From positions 1 through 30,839 of the forward strand of contig JBAZCN010000030.1 in the NCBI GenBank assembly GCA_041655035.1: DNA of 30,839 bases. The letters run 5' to 3'. Under the pieces are notes generated by a model. That model was given only the letters and a program-made list of their open reading frames with translations, was not told the DNA's origin and ran no database searches. Shown one piece after another: positions 8,075 through 18,000 of this stretch. Position 1 is the first letter of the stretch. Each line of letters opens with the position of its first letter. Made by a program: the position numbers and the translations under genes. Origin of the DNA: NAT127 sp041655035 (lineage in GTDB: Bacteria; Pseudomonadota; Gammaproteobacteria; Pseudomonadales; Porticoccaceae).

Positions 8075-8811
8075 GCCTCGCCCTGGCATCCGCCGGCGAA
8101 ACCCCGCTGCTGCCCGGCGCCTGGCTGCACCACTGCGCGGATTGGGTGACGGTGCGCTTCGACGCCCCGCGCCTCGCCCTCAGCTCCGCCGTGGTCGGCG
8201 GCGGGCTGCAGGCGGCGAGCCGCTGGCTCAACCTGCGGGTGAGCGGCGACGGCGCGGATTGCGCCGAATCCCCGGCCGAGACCGTGGCGGGCCTGTGCCG
8301 CGTCCGCCGTTGGGAGGAGGCCACCCTGGGCATGCTGACCGCCGCGTCGATGAAATCCCTGCGCATCCGCCACACCAGCGTCGCTGGCGAAGACTTTGCG
8401 GTGCTGGCGACCACCGGCCTCGCCAATGCCCGTCGCGCCGGCGACCGAGCGGAATACCGGGGCCTGGGCGACACGCCGCTGGCGGCCGGCACCATCAACC
8501 TGGCGGTGGTCACCGGCGCCCGGCTGGAGCCGGCGGTGATGGTCGAAATGATCATCACCGCCACCGAGGCCAAGGCCGCCGTGCTCCAGGAGATGGACAT
8601 CCGCAGCCCGGTTTCCGGCGCCATCGCCACCGGCACCGGCACCGACGCCATCGCGGTGTTTTCCGGCCCCGGGCCGCTGACCATCCCCTACGCCGGCAAG
8701 CACACTCTGCCCGGCGAGATACTGGCCAGACTTACCCTGGCGGCGATCGGCGATTCCATCCGCCAGCTCGGCCCCCTCGCTGCCGACCTCCACCTCGAGG
8801 AATCCCCGTGA
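8071..8811 (+). CDS. cbiZ: Adenosylcobinamide amidohydrolase CbiZ
   Basis: CbiZ cleaves the amide bond between the corrin ring and the aminopropanol arm of adenosylcobinamide (and, in some bacteria, pseudocobalamin-type corrinoids), giving adenosylcobyric acid that re-enters the pathway. The 246-residue protein matches the family from end to end as I recall it: SSAVVGGGLQ near residue 50, a central TTGLANARRAGD segment, GTINLAVVTGARLEPAVMVE, and the C-terminal SGAIATGTGTDAIAVFSGPG. It overlaps cobB by four bases and cobU by four. No signal peptide is visible, so it is cytoplasmic. It points to remodelling of imported corrinoids. Confidence 0.92.
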   Translation: MSLALASAGETPLLPGAWLHHCADWVTVRFDAPRLALSSAVVGGGLQAASRWLNLRVSGDGADCAESPAETVAGLCRVRRWEEATLGMLTAASMKSLRIRHTSVAGEDFAVLATTGLANARRAGDRAEYRGLGDTPLAAGTINLAVVTGARLEPAVMVEMIITATEAKAAVLQEMDIRSPVSGAIATGTGTDAIAVFSGPGPLTIPYAGKHTLPGEILARLTLAAIGDSIRQLGPLAADLHLEESP

Positions 8812-9338
8812 ACCCCACTCCTTATCCCGATCAGGGCCTGGAACTGATCCTCGGCGGCGCCCGCTCCGGCAAGAGCCGCCTGGCCGAGATCCGCGCCCTG
8901 GAGAGCGGCCGGCCGCCGCACTACATCGCCACCGCCACCGCGGGCGACGCCGAAATGGCCGAACGCATCCACCACCACCAGGCCCGCCGCGGCGCCGAGT
9001 GGCACGCCGTCGAATCACCGCTGCGCCTGGCCGACACCCTGCTCGACCTCCACAGCGACGACCGCTGCCTGCTGGTCGACTGCCTGACCCTGTGGCTTAG
9101 CAACTGCCTGCACCACGGTTGCTGGCCGGAGGAGCGGGAGGCCCTGCTCAAGGCCGCCGGCCAGTTGCGGGGCCGGGTGATCCTGGTCAGCAACGAAGTG
9201 GGCTCCGGCATCGTGCCCCTGGGCGAGCTGTCGCGCCGTTTCGCCGACGAAAGCGGCCGGCTGCACCAGCAACTGGCCCAGTTGGCGCGGCGGGTGACAC
9301 TGGTGGTGGCGGGGTTGCCGCTCGAGCTGAAAGGCTGA
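8808..9338 (+). CDS. cobU: Adenosylcobinamide kinase / cobinamide-phosphate guanylyltransferase CobU
   Basis: This bifunctional enzyme phosphorylates adenosylcobinamide and transfers GMP to give AdoCbi-GDP. The 176-residue protein has a P-loop GGARSGKS (16-23), the DAEMAERIHHHQARR region containing the histidine guanylylated during catalysis (one of His55-57), the DCLTLWLSN segment and the NEVGSGIVP motif typical of CobU/CobP. The start is a GTG at 8808 overlapping the cbiZ stop (GTGA). A 76 bp gap follows before cobT. Confidence 0.95.
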   Translation: MNPTPYPDQGLELILGGARSGKSRLAEIRALESGRPPHYIATATAGDAEMAERIHHHQARRGAEWHAVESPLRLADTLLDLHSDDRCLLVDCLTLWLSNCLHHGCWPEEREALLKAAGQLRGRVILVSNEVGSGIVPLGELSRRFADESGRLHQQLAQLARRVTLVVAGLPLELKG

Positions 9339-9414
9339 GCGGGTATATCGAGTTTTACCTAGCGCGTTTTGTGTACTGGCCATCGTGTAATAGCAATAGA
9401 GGTTTCCCGCGATC

Positions 9415-10554
9415 ATGAACGACCTGCGACCGCCCGCCGGCACCAGCCAGCCGAGTACCGCACTCCATGTGCAACCCGAAACAGGCTACACGCAACTCGC
9501 CGGGCCCGTGGCGCCGGTCTCGCAAACCGCGCGCGACGCCGCCGGCGAACGCCAGCGACAACTCACCAAGCCCCCCGGCTCCCTGGGGCGGCTGGAGGAT
9601 CTGGCGGTGGCGTTCGCCGGCTGGCAGGGCACCGCCCTGCCCGTTCTCGACCGCTGCCGGGTGCGGGTATTCGCCGCCGACCACGGCATCGCCGCGGAAG
9701 GGGTCTCGGCCTTTCCCCAGGCGGTGACAGTGGAGATGATCCGCAACTTTGCCCGGGGCGGCGCCGCCATCTCGGTGCTGGCGCAGCGCTACGGGGCTGA
9801 CTTCCGGGTAGTCAACCTCGGTACCGTCCAGCCGCTGCCGGATGCCGAGCGCCACCACCCGGCAATCCGCGACCGGCAACTGGCGCCCGGCAGCGCCAAT
9901 ATCTGCGTGGCGGCGGCCATGGACGACACCCTTCTGGCCGCCGCGCTCACCGCCGGGGCCGATGAAATCCGCGGCGCCGAGCGCTGCGAACTGTTCATCG
10001 GCGGCGAGATGGGCATCGCCAATACCGCCACCACCGCGGCGCTGACCAGCGCCCTGCTCGGGTTGAGCGCCGCCGACACCGTGGGCGCCGGCACCGGCGT
10101 CGACGCCCGGGGTCTGGAGCGCAAAAGGCAGGCGGTGGCCCGCGCCCTCGATCGCCACCTGCCCCACTGCGGGTCGCCGCTGGAAACCCTGCGTCGTCTC
10201 GGCGGGCTGGAAATCGCCGCCCTCGCCGGAGCCTATGTCGCCGCCGCCCAGCGGGGCATCCCGAGCCTGGTGGACGGCTATATCTGCACCGCCGCGGCCC
10301 TGGTCGCGTGCCGGCTCAATCCCGGTGTGCGGGAGTGGCTGCTGTTCGCCCACCGCTCAAAGGAGCCCGGCCACCGCCATCTGCTCGCCGCCCTGAACGC
10401 GGAGCCGCTGCTGGACCTCGGCCTGCATCTGGGCGAGGGCAGCGGCGCCGCCATCGCCCTGCCGCTGCTTCGCGCCGCCTGCGCACTGCACAGCGGCATG
10501 GCCACCTTCGCCGAGGCCGGTGTCAGCGGCAACGATAGCGGGGGCCAGACATGA
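9415..10554 (+). CDS. cobT: Nicotinate-nucleotide:dimethylbenzimidazole phosphoribosyltransferase CobT
   Basis: CobT activates the lower ligand base by making alpha-ribazole-5'-phosphate from nicotinate mononucleotide and DMB. Landmarks in the 379-residue protein are LTKPPGSLGRLE (about 50-61), the VFAADHGIAAEGVSAFPQAVT segment, FIGGEMGIANTATTAAL, the GAGTGVD motif, and the C-terminal GEGSGAA containing the catalytic Glu (about residue 341). The first ~35 residues precede the family core and are not clearly conserved, so the true start could be internal. The stop overlaps the cobC start. The partner bluB at the end of the locus supplies DMB. Confidence 0.95.
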   Translation: MNDLRPPAGTSQPSTALHVQPETGYTQLAGPVAPVSQTARDAAGERQRQLTKPPGSLGRLEDLAVAFAGWQGTALPVLDRCRVRVFAADHGIAAEGVSAFPQAVTVEMIRNFARGGAAISVLAQRYGADFRVVNLGTVQPLPDAERHHPAIRDRQLAPGSANICVAAAMDDTLLAAALTAGADEIRGAERCELFIGGEMGIANTATTAALTSALLGLSAADTVGAGTGVDARGLERKRQAVARALDRHLPHCGSPLETLRRLGGLEIAALAGAYVAAAQRGIPSLVDGYICTAAALVACRLNPGVREWLLFAHRSKEPGHRHLLAALNAEPLLDLGLHLGEGSGAAIALPLLRAACALHSGMATFAEAGVSGNDSGGQT

Positions 10555-11177
10555 CCGATTCTGCGCCGGCTCCCACCACCATCGACCTGTTGCGCCACGG
10601 GGCCTGCGAGGGGGGCCAGATCTTTCGCGGCGCAACGGATTCCGCCCTGACCGCTGAAGGCTGGCAACAGATGGCCAGTGCCCTGGGGCCATTTTCCGGC
10701 TGGCAGCGGGTGATCAGTTCACCCCTGCAACGCTGCCGGCGGTTTGCCGAGGGGTTTGCCGAAGATCGCCACTTGCCCTTCGCCATAGAAGAAGGCCTGC
10801 GGGAAATCCATTTCGGCGCCTGGGAGGGCCGCGATATCGCCACCCTGTGGCGGGAGGACAGTGCCGCCCTGGAACCCTACTACCGTTTTCCCGGCAGCGT
10901 GACGCCCCCCGGCGGCGAACCCCTGGCGGCGGCCGCTGACCGCCTCGCCAGAGCCTGGCGCCAACTGCTCGACCGCCACCGGGGCGAACACCTGCTGCTG
11001 GTGGTCCACGGCGGCGTCATCCGCCTGCTGTTATGTCAGTTGCTGGGAGCGCCCCTCGCCAGCAGCCAGCATTTCAGCATCCCCCTCGGCGGCCTGACCC
11101 GGCTGCGGATTTATCACTTGGAAGACGGCGACGTGCCGCAACTGATCTTCCACCAGCCGGGGACAGCGGATGCCTAG
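10551..11177 (+). CDS. cobC: Alpha-ribazole phosphatase, histidine phosphatase family (CobC)
   Basis: This 208-residue protein is a branch-1 histidine phosphatase. The phosphate-accepting histidine lies in LLRHGACEG (His16), the E-x-HFGAWEG loop follows (around residues 80-88), and the second histidine is in VVHGG (His153). In this setting it should dephosphorylate alpha-ribazole-phosphate or adenosylcobalamin-5'-phosphate in the last step of nucleotide loop assembly. Family membership is clear; the exact substrate is taken from the gene neighbourhood. Its start overlaps cobT by four bases. It is followed by a 216 bp gap containing a degraded copy of the palindromic repeat. Confidence 0.9.
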   Translation: MTDSAPAPTTIDLLRHGACEGGQIFRGATDSALTAEGWQQMASALGPFSGWQRVISSPLQRCRRFAEGFAEDRHLPFAIEEGLREIHFGAWEGRDIATLWREDSAALEPYYRFPGSVTPPGGEPLAAAADRLARAWRQLLDRHRGEHLLLVVHGGVIRLLLCQLLGAPLASSQHFSIPLGGLTRLRIYHLEDGDVPQLIFHQPGTADA

Positions 11178-11230
11178 GACGTGCCGTTCAGCTGATGGCT
11201 TTGCGTTATCAGCATCACCACCTGTTGATG

Positions 11231-11340
11231 GTGGGCTTCCTGCCTCAGCACACCCTATGGTCTGCTGCCCACTCTCCCCATCCCCCAAGGTGCGCCGACG
11301 ACAGGAGCCGCACCAGCGCTGTTTCGAACGCCACCCTATG
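11231..11340 (+). repeat. Degraded copy of the palindromic repeat between cobC and cobS
   Basis: The sequence contains, in order, a right-arm relative (GCTTCCTGCCTCAGCACACC, 11235-11254, continuing into CTATGGTCTG), a short spacer, and a left-arm relative (AGGTGCGCCGACGACAGGAG, 11288-11307). This order equals the junction between two units of the 6296-6690 array, so it looks like the remains of at least two tandem copies. No gene was found in the 11178-11393 gap. Confidence 0.65.
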
Positions 11341-11393
11341 CATGCGACTGAGGGTCGCACCGGGCCTGTTCAGACATCACCGGGGAGCGCCTG

Positions 11394-12164
11394 ATGGCCG
11401 GCCCTAGAGAAGAGTGTCGCGCCCTGGCGATTGCCCTGGGTCTGCTGACCCGGATCCCGGTGCGAGTGCGGGGCGACATCAGCGCCGCGACCCTGGGACG
11501 CTCGCTGCACTGGTATCCGGCGGCGGGGCTGGCGATAGGGCTGCTCCTGATGCTGCTGGCCGCCCTGTTGCCGGATGTCGGTCTGCTGGCCGCCGCGGTG
11601 ATCGTGGCGGCTTGGGTGGCCATCACCGGCGCCCTGCACCTCGATGGCCTGGCGGACTGCGCCGACGCCTGGGTCGGCGGCATGGGCGACCGGGAGCGCA
11701 CCCTGGCGATCATGAAGGACCCGGCCTGCGGTCCCATGGGGGTAACCGCCATCGCGCTGGCGCTGCTGCTCAAGGTGGCGGCCCTCGCAGCCCTGCTGGC
11801 CGGCCCCGCCGCCGTTGCCTGGTGGCTGGTTCCCCTGGCTGCCCGCACCCTCCTGCCCCTGGCGTTTATCGGCCTGCCCTATGTGCGCCAGGGCGGCATG
11901 GGCGACGGCCTCGCCGCCAACGCCTCGAAACCGGGCCTCGCCCTGGCTGCGGGACTGGTGCTGGGCATCCTCGTGCTGGGACTGCCGGTTCAGCTGGCGG
12001 CCCTGTGGCTGGCGGTCGCCCTGGCGGCTTTCGCCCTGTGGCGCCACGGGGTGCGCAGGCGCCTCGGCGGTTTTACCGGGGATTGCGCCGGCGCCCTGGT
12101 GGAGCTGGTGGAAGTGGCCCTGCTGGTTGCCAGCGCATTCTTTATTTCGGGGTTCGCGCAATGA
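11394..12164 (+). CDS. cobS: Adenosylcobinamide-GDP ribazoletransferase (cobalamin synthase) CobS
   Basis: CobS is the integral membrane enzyme that joins AdoCbi-GDP with alpha-ribazole(-phosphate). The 256-residue protein begins EECRALAIALGLLTRIPV, carries the metal/substrate motif LHLDGLADCADAWVGG (His82, Asp84, Asp88) followed by RTLAIMKDPACGPMGV, and then alternates hydrophobic helices to the C-terminus, ending in LVELVEVALLVASAFF. The ATG at 11394 follows GGGGAG (ACCGGGGAGCGCCTG). Its stop overlaps the cbiB start (ATGA). Confidence 0.95.
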   Translation: MAGPREECRALAIALGLLTRIPVRVRGDISAATLGRSLHWYPAAGLAIGLLLMLLAALLPDVGLLAAAVIVAAWVAITGALHLDGLADCADAWVGGMGDRERTLAIMKDPACGPMGVTAIALALLLKVAALAALLAGPAAVAWWLVPLAARTLLPLAFIGLPYVRQGGMGDGLAANASKPGLALAAGLVLGILVLGLPVQLAALWLAVALAAFALWRHGVRRRLGGFTGDCAGALVELVEVALLVASAFFISGFAQ

Positions 12165-13096
12165 TCAGCCTGTGCGTGGTGCTCGCCCTGGCGCTGGACG
12201 CCCTGCTCGGGGAGCCGCGCCGCTGGCACCCATTGGTGGGTTTTGGCCACCTCGTCACCCGGGTGGAAGCCGTGCTGCGCCGGGATGGGCATTCTCCCCG
12301 GCGCCAGATCGCGGCGGGATTTGTGGGCTGGCTGCTGCTGGCGGCGCTGCCCGCCCTGCTGCTGTGGTGGCTGCTGACCGGCCTAGGTGGCTCGCCGCTG
12401 GTGGCGGTTGAGGTGCTGATTCTGTACCTCTGCATCGGCAACCGCAGCCTGGCGGAGCACGCCCGGGCCGTGGCCCGGCCCCTGCTGGCCGGCGACCTGC
12501 CCGCGGCGCGGCGGGCGGTCGCCATGATCGTCAGCCGGGACACCGCGGCACTGGACGTATCCGGCGCGCCCCGCGCCACGGTGGAATCGGTACTCGAAAA
12601 CGGCAGCGACGCGGTGTTCGCCCCGCTGTTGTGGTTCGCGGTGGGCGGCGCGCCCGCCGCGCTGCTCCATCGCCTCGCCAACACCCTGGATGCCCGCTGG
12701 GGTTACCGTTCGGAAAAATACCTGTACTTCGGTCGCGCCGCCGCGCGCCTCGACGACCTGCTCAACTGGATTCCCGCCCGGCTGTGCGCCCTGGCCTACG
12801 GCCTGGCGGGCCGGCTGCCCGCCGCCCTGGGCTGCTGGCGCACCCAGGCGCCACAGGCCGCGAGCCCCAACGCCGGGCCGGTGATGGCCGCCGGCGCCGG
12901 CGCCCTGCGTATCCGCCTGGGCGGCCCCGCCCGTTATCGCGGCCGTGAGGAGTGGCGGCCGGAACTCGGCTGTGGCCGCGACGCGGAACCCGCCGACATC
13001 GGCCGGGCACTTGAGCTGCTGTGGCGCGCCATCGCCCTGTGGCTCGCGGTTCTGGTGTGTGTAGAGCTGTCGTGGAGAAACTCACCATGGGTCTGA
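12161..13096 (+). CDS. cbiB: Adenosylcobinamide-phosphate synthase CbiB
   Basis: CbiB attaches (R)-1-amino-2-propanol phosphate to adenosylcobyric acid, forming adenosylcobinamide phosphate; it is a polytopic membrane protein. The 311-residue product starts with the family signature LALDALLGEPRRWHPLVGFG. It continues with a hydrophobic pair of helices, AGDLPAARRAVAMIVSRDTA, then ESVLENGSDAVFAPLLWFAVGG and the RLANTLDARWGYRSEKYLYFG region, and ends in a last hydrophobic helix. It overlaps cobS by four bases and cobD by ten. The neighbour cobD supplies the aminopropanol phosphate. Confidence 0.94.
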   Translation: MISLCVVLALALDALLGEPRRWHPLVGFGHLVTRVEAVLRRDGHSPRRQIAAGFVGWLLLAALPALLLWWLLTGLGGSPLVAVEVLILYLCIGNRSLAEHARAVARPLLAGDLPAARRAVAMIVSRDTAALDVSGAPRATVESVLENGSDAVFAPLLWFAVGGAPAALLHRLANTLDARWGYRSEKYLYFGRAAARLDDLLNWIPARLCALAYGLAGRLPAALGCWRTQAPQAASPNAGPVMAAGAGALRIRLGGPARYRGREEWRPELGCGRDAEPADIGRALELLWRAIALWLAVLVCVELSWRNSPWV

Positions 13097-14109
13097 TCCA
13101 CGGCGGCAACCTGGCCGCGGCGAGCCGGGAATTCGGCGTCCCGGCGGCGGGCTGGATCGACCTGTCCACCGGCATCAGCCCCTGGAGCTGGCCGGTGCCG
13201 CCAGTGCCGGACGCGGTGTGGCAGCGCCTGCCGGAAGACGATGACGGCCTGCTGGACAGCGCCGCCGCCTATTACCGCTGCGCTGCCGGCAACCTGCTCG
13301 CGGTGCCCGGCTCCCAGCACGCCATCCGTCAGCTGCCCACCCTGTGGCCGCCAGGACCGGTGGCCCTGCCCCTGTGGGGCTACCGCGAACACCACCACGC
13401 CTGGCAACTGGCTGGCCACCGCCCGCTGATCTACCGGGACGCCGGCGAACTGCGGCGACTGGTTGCGACCGGCGCGGTGCACCACGCCCTGGTGATCAAC
13501 CCCAGCAACCCCACCGCCGAGATGACGGACACCAGATTGCTGGCGGAGCTCGCCGCCGGGCTCGCCAGCCGCGATGGCCGGCTGGTGGTGGACGAAGCCT
13601 TCATCGATGCCGACCCCGGGCTGAGCCTGATCCCGCACCGGCCCGCGAACGCGGTGGTGCTGCGCTCCCTCGGCAAGTTCTTTGGCCTGGCCGGTGTGCG
13701 GCTGGGTTTCGTCGCCGCCGAAGCGGCGCTGATCGCCCCCCTCCGGGACGGCATGAACCCCTGGTCCGTCAGCCACCCGGCGCGCTGGATCGGCAGCCGC
13801 GCCCTGGCCGACAGCGCCTGGCAACAAGCGCAACGGCAGCGCCTGGAGGACTGTTCCCGGCGCTGGCTGGATACTCTGGCGGCGCTGTTTCCAGCCCTGC
13901 CCTGGCGCCGCACCGCCCATTTCATCAGCGCCGAAACCGCTTGGCCCCAGGCGCGCGACCTGTACCGGGCGGCGGGCCGCCTGGGCCTGCTGTTGCGGCT
14001 GATGGGGCCGGTCGACCAGCGCGGCGTACTGCGCCTCGGCCTGCCGGCCAGCGAGCAGTGGTCGCGGTCGGTGGATACCCTTCAACAGATAAAGGAGATG
14101 CATCCGTGA
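13087..14109 (+). CDS. cobD: Threonine-phosphate decarboxylase CobD (PLP-dependent)
   Basis: The enzyme decarboxylates L-threonine-O-3-phosphate to aminopropanol phosphate, the substrate of CbiB. The 340-residue protein is a fold-type I aminotransferase relative: MGLIHGGNL and DLSTGISPW at the N-terminus, LVINPSNPTAE, VVDEAFID, and the PLP lysine in SLGKFFGLAGVRLGF (Lys197). I chose the ATG at 13087 because GGAG precedes it by nine bases and the family N-terminus begins there; a GTG at 13021 would add 22 atypical residues. No threonine kinase gene is seen in the window. Confidence 0.94.
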   Translation: MGLIHGGNLAAASREFGVPAAGWIDLSTGISPWSWPVPPVPDAVWQRLPEDDDGLLDSAAAYYRCAAGNLLAVPGSQHAIRQLPTLWPPGPVALPLWGYREHHHAWQLAGHRPLIYRDAGELRRLVATGAVHHALVINPSNPTAEMTDTRLLAELAAGLASRDGRLVVDEAFIDADPGLSLIPHRPANAVVLRSLGKFFGLAGVRLGFVAAEAALIAPLRDGMNPWSVSHPARWIGSRALADSAWQQAQRQRLEDCSRRWLDTLAALFPALPWRRTAHFISAETAWPQARDLYRAAGRLGLLLRLMGPVDQRGVLRLGLPASEQWSRSVDTLQQIKEMHP

Positions 14110-15026
14110 GCGGAAATACCACCTCACCAAGGCCCTGGCTCGCGCTGCTGGCGATCCTGCTGCTGGCAGTTGCCGCCACCGCCCGCGCCGAGATCCGCCT
14201 GGTCGACGACCTCGGCCACACCCTGGTGCTTGCCGAGCCCGCCCGGCGCATCGTCAGCCTCGCGCCCAACATTACCGAGTCCCTGTTCGCGGTGGGCGCC
14301 GGAAAGCTTATCGTCGCCACCGTGAACTACAGCGACTACCCGGAGGCGGCCCTGGCCATTCCCCGTATCGGCACCTATGACAAGATCAACCGCGAGAGCC
14401 TGGTGGCCATGGACCCGGACCTGGTGATCGCCTGGGAAAGCGGCAACGGGCCCGAGGTCATCGACCACCTCCGGCGCCTGGGCCTGCCGGTATTCGTCAC
14501 CGAGCCGCGGCGGCTCGAGGATATCGCCAGCCTGCTGCGGAACTTCGCCACTCTCACCGGCCTCGACGCCCAGGGGCGCCAGGCGGCGGACACCTTCACC
14601 GCCCGGCTCGACCATTTGCGCGGCCTCTACAGCGACGCGGAACCCGTCTCGGTGTTCTACCAGGTGTGGAACCAGCCCCTGCTGACCCTCAACGACGGGC
14701 ACTTGATCGCCGACGTGATCCGCCTCTGCGGCGGCGTCAATATCTTCGCCGACGCCGGGCCGCTGGTACCGGTGGTCAATACCGAGACCGTGCTCCGCGC
14801 CGACCCCGATGTGATCATCGCCAGCGGCATGGGCGAGGAGCGCCCGGACTGGGTCGACGCTTGGCGGCGCTGGCCGAGCCTGCGGGCGGCACAGAACGAT
14901 CAGCTCTATTTCATTCCCCCGAGCCTGGTGCAGCGCAACTCCACCCGTATTCTCGACGGTGCGGAATTGATGTGCCGCTACCTAAACCAGGCCCGCCATT
15001 CCGCCACCGAGGAGCCGCGACCATGA
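14106..15026 (+). CDS. btuF: Periplasmic corrinoid-binding protein (BtuF-like)
   Basis: This is a class III solute-binding protein with a signal peptide (hydrophobic WLALLAILLLAVAATARA, cleavage after residue 28). The 306-residue product has the helical-backbone layout of BtuF/FhuD: RIVSLAPNITESLFAVGAGKLIV, YSDYPEAALAIPRIG, then MDPDLVIAWESGN and the C-terminal half starting FYQVWNQPLLTLNDGHLIADVI. The GTG start overlaps the cobD stop. BtuF normally delivers B12 to the BtuCD ABC importer, but no btuC or btuD is present here; the next genes encode the CobN-like machine instead. Ligand identity is inferred from context. Confidence 0.92.
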   Translation: MSGNTTSPRPWLALLAILLLAVAATARAEIRLVDDLGHTLVLAEPARRIVSLAPNITESLFAVGAGKLIVATVNYSDYPEAALAIPRIGTYDKINRESLVAMDPDLVIAWESGNGPEVIDHLRRLGLPVFVTEPRRLEDIASLLRNFATLTGLDAQGRQAADTFTARLDHLRGLYSDAEPVSVFYQVWNQPLLTLNDGHLIADVIRLCGGVNIFADAGPLVPVVNTETVLRADPDVIIASGMGEERPDWVDAWRRWPSLRAAQNDQLYFIPPSLVQRNSTRILDGAELMCRYLNQARHSATEEPRP

Positions 15027-18000
15027 CCCCTTTTCGCCCCTGGCTTTGTGCCGCCCTGACACTTTGCATGGTTTGGGCCGCCAGCATTCAGGCCGCCACC
15101 CTGTTCGCCGTGGTTTCGGAGGGCTCCGCCGCCGAGCTGGCGGCGGGCGCGGCGCTGTTCGACCAGCGTCACCCCGGCCACCGCCTGGTGATGCGCAGCA
15201 CCACTCAGGTGGCGGCCATGGATGACGCCGAACTCCGCGAGCACTGGCACGGCGCCGACGCCATTCTGCTCGGCGCCGTGTTCGGCGACAGCCTGACACC
15301 GCGCCTCCAGCGCCTCGCCGCCGATCACGCCGTGCCGGTGCTGGCGGTCAACAGCGAGCGCTCGCTGCTGGCCCTGACCCGCCTGGACGGCAGCGCCGAA
15401 CTGGCGGGGCTGGCCACCGCCGCCCTCGACCAGCTCACCGCCAATCCGGATGCCGGCAGCGATCCGGCCGACCACTACCGGCAGTTGGCCCTGCGCTTCC
15501 CGCAGCAAAAGGCCTGGCTCGACGGCCACGCCTACTGGAACGGCCGGGGCAGCGAGAACATGGCGCAACTGCTGGCCTGGATGATGGCCAGGGCCGGCGT
15601 CGAGCTGACGGTGGCACCGCCCCGCCACCAGGCGCCGCTGCGCTATTACCGGGACGGGCAGGAGGTCGCCGCCGCCGATCTCGGCCTGCGCGCCGACCGG
15701 CCGGTGGTGGCCATTCTCGACACCAATACCGGCGACCGCCTGGGTGACCGCGATGTGCTGGACGATCTCTGCCGGCAACTGGAAAACGGCGGCGCCCAGT
15801 GCTTCGCCATGCTCGCCCGCTGGGGCAACGCCAGTCTCGATGCCCTCGAGGCGCTGCCGCAGGCGATCGCCCCGGCGCGCCTCGCCGCCGTCGTCAGCCT
15901 CCAGGGCTTCGTGGTCGGCGGCGGCGAGGGCTGGGTGGAAGCCACCGAGGCCTTCACCGCCCTGGACGTGCCGGTGTTCACCGCCATCCGTCTCGGCAGT
16001 CGCACCGAGGCCCAGTGGCGGCTGTCGGCCGACGGCATCCCGGTAGAGGAGACCCACTACCGGGTGGGCATGCCGGAATTCCAGGGCGCCGGCCAACCTC
16101 TGGTGGTGGCCGCCGCGACCGCCCCCGCCATCGACCCGCTGACCGGGCTGCGCCTCGCCACCACCCGGCCGATCGCGCCCCAGGTGGAGCGGCTGACGGC
16201 GCGCATCCACAACTGGCTCGCCCTGGCCGCCAAGCCCAACGCCGACAAGAAAGTCGCCGTGATCTACTACAACCATCCGCCGGGGCGGCACAATATCGGC
16301 GCCGACAACCTCGACGTGCCGGCCTCCCTGTGGCATCTGCTCGGCGAGCTCAAGGCCGCCGGCTACACCACCGGCGAGTTGCCGGAAAGCGCCGAGGCGC
16401 TGCTCGAACTGATCCAGGCGCGGGGCATCAACCTGCCGGAAAACGGCAAGGCGCTGCGCGACATGGCGCCCCATATCGCCGCTCTCGACAACGCCGCCTA
16501 CCAGGCCTGGTTCGACACCCTGCCCGAGACCGCCCGCGCCGGGGTCAGCCACGGCCCGGTGGCGCTGCTGGTGGCGCGGGTCCGCGAGGCCCTCGATCTC
16601 GACCAGGCGACAGTGGGCGCCGAGCTGCTCGACAGCGCCGTCGCCGATCTCAACCATATGCTCGAAGGCTCCCGCCACCCTGCCACCCGGCGCGCCATGG
16701 ATCTCCTGGCGCAGTTGCACCAGGCCCTGGAAGCGGCGCTGGCCGGCAGCGCCGAGTGGGATCGCATCGACACACTCGCCAGGGCGCTGCGGGACAGCGG
16801 CGTGCCTGGCCTCGCCGGCTGGGGGGAGCCGCCGGGCTGGGTGATGACCCAGGGCGACAAGCTGCTGGTGCCGGGCGTCCGTTTCGGCAATATCTTCATC
16901 GGTCCGCAGCCACCGCGGGGCTGGGACGTGGACGAAGAACTGCTCCACGCCAACCTGACGTTTCCGCCGCCCCACCAGTACCTGGGCTTCTACCGCTACC
17001 TGCACAGCAACTTCGGCGCCGACGCCCTGATCCACCTGGGCCGCCACTCGACCTACGAGTTCCTTCCCGGTCGCGCCCTCGGCCTCACCGAGAGCGATTA
17101 TCCGTCGCTGATCGCCGGCGACATTCCCGGTATCTATCCCTACATCGTCGACGGCGTCGGCGAGGGCCTGCAGGCCAAGCGCCGCGGCCTGGCGGTGATC
17201 GTCGACCACCTGACGCCGCCGTTGCGCGCCACCCCGCTGTACGACGAATTGCTGCAATTGCGCCAGCTGGTGGAAACCTTCGAGGCCAGCCCCCGCAAGG
17301 ATTCTCCGGCGCAGCATCAGGCGATAGTGTTGATTCGCGCCAAACTGGCGGCGCTCAATCTGGAGGACGAACTGGCCGGCGAGATCGCCGCCGAGCAGGG
17401 GGTCGACAGCATCAGCCTCGACCAGGTGGCCAACGATCTGCTGGTCCACGAAGTGGGCCATTACCTGACCCATCTGCAGGAAGCCTTCATGCCGGAGGGC
17501 CTGCACGTGTTCGGCCGCGACTGGCGCGATAGCGCCATCGACATCATGCTGGCGTCGATGGCCGGCGACGCCACACCGGGGGAGTGGCGGGACGACCTCG
17601 CCGGCTCCCCGGCGCGGGAGTTACAGGCGCTGCTCGCCGCCCTCGACGGCCGCTTCGTGGCCCCGGGCAAGGGCAACGACCCGATACGCAGCCCGGAAGT
17701 GCTGCCCACCGGGCGCAACTTCCACGGCCTCAACGGCAGCCTGCTGCCGACCCGGGTCGGCTACGACCTGGGCGCCAGGCTCGCCGCCGAGGCGCGGGCC
17801 AAGGATCCCGGCGGCGAAGGCAGCGAGGCAGTGGTGCTGTGGGCCTCGGATACGGTGCGCGATGAGGGCGCGGTGGTGGCCTTCGGCCTGGATATGCTGG
17901 GGGTGCGGCCGGTGTGGAACAGCCGCGGCATCGTCGAAGGGCTGGAGCGGCTGCCCCTCGGCGGCGAGCGGGCGCGACGCGACGTGGTATTCACCACCTC

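Noticed and set aside
14978..17506. 842-codon minus-strand open frame opposite the CobN-like gene
   Set aside because: It is a composition artefact: Gly/Gln/Arg-rich with no motif, while the plus strand encodes clear family motifs.
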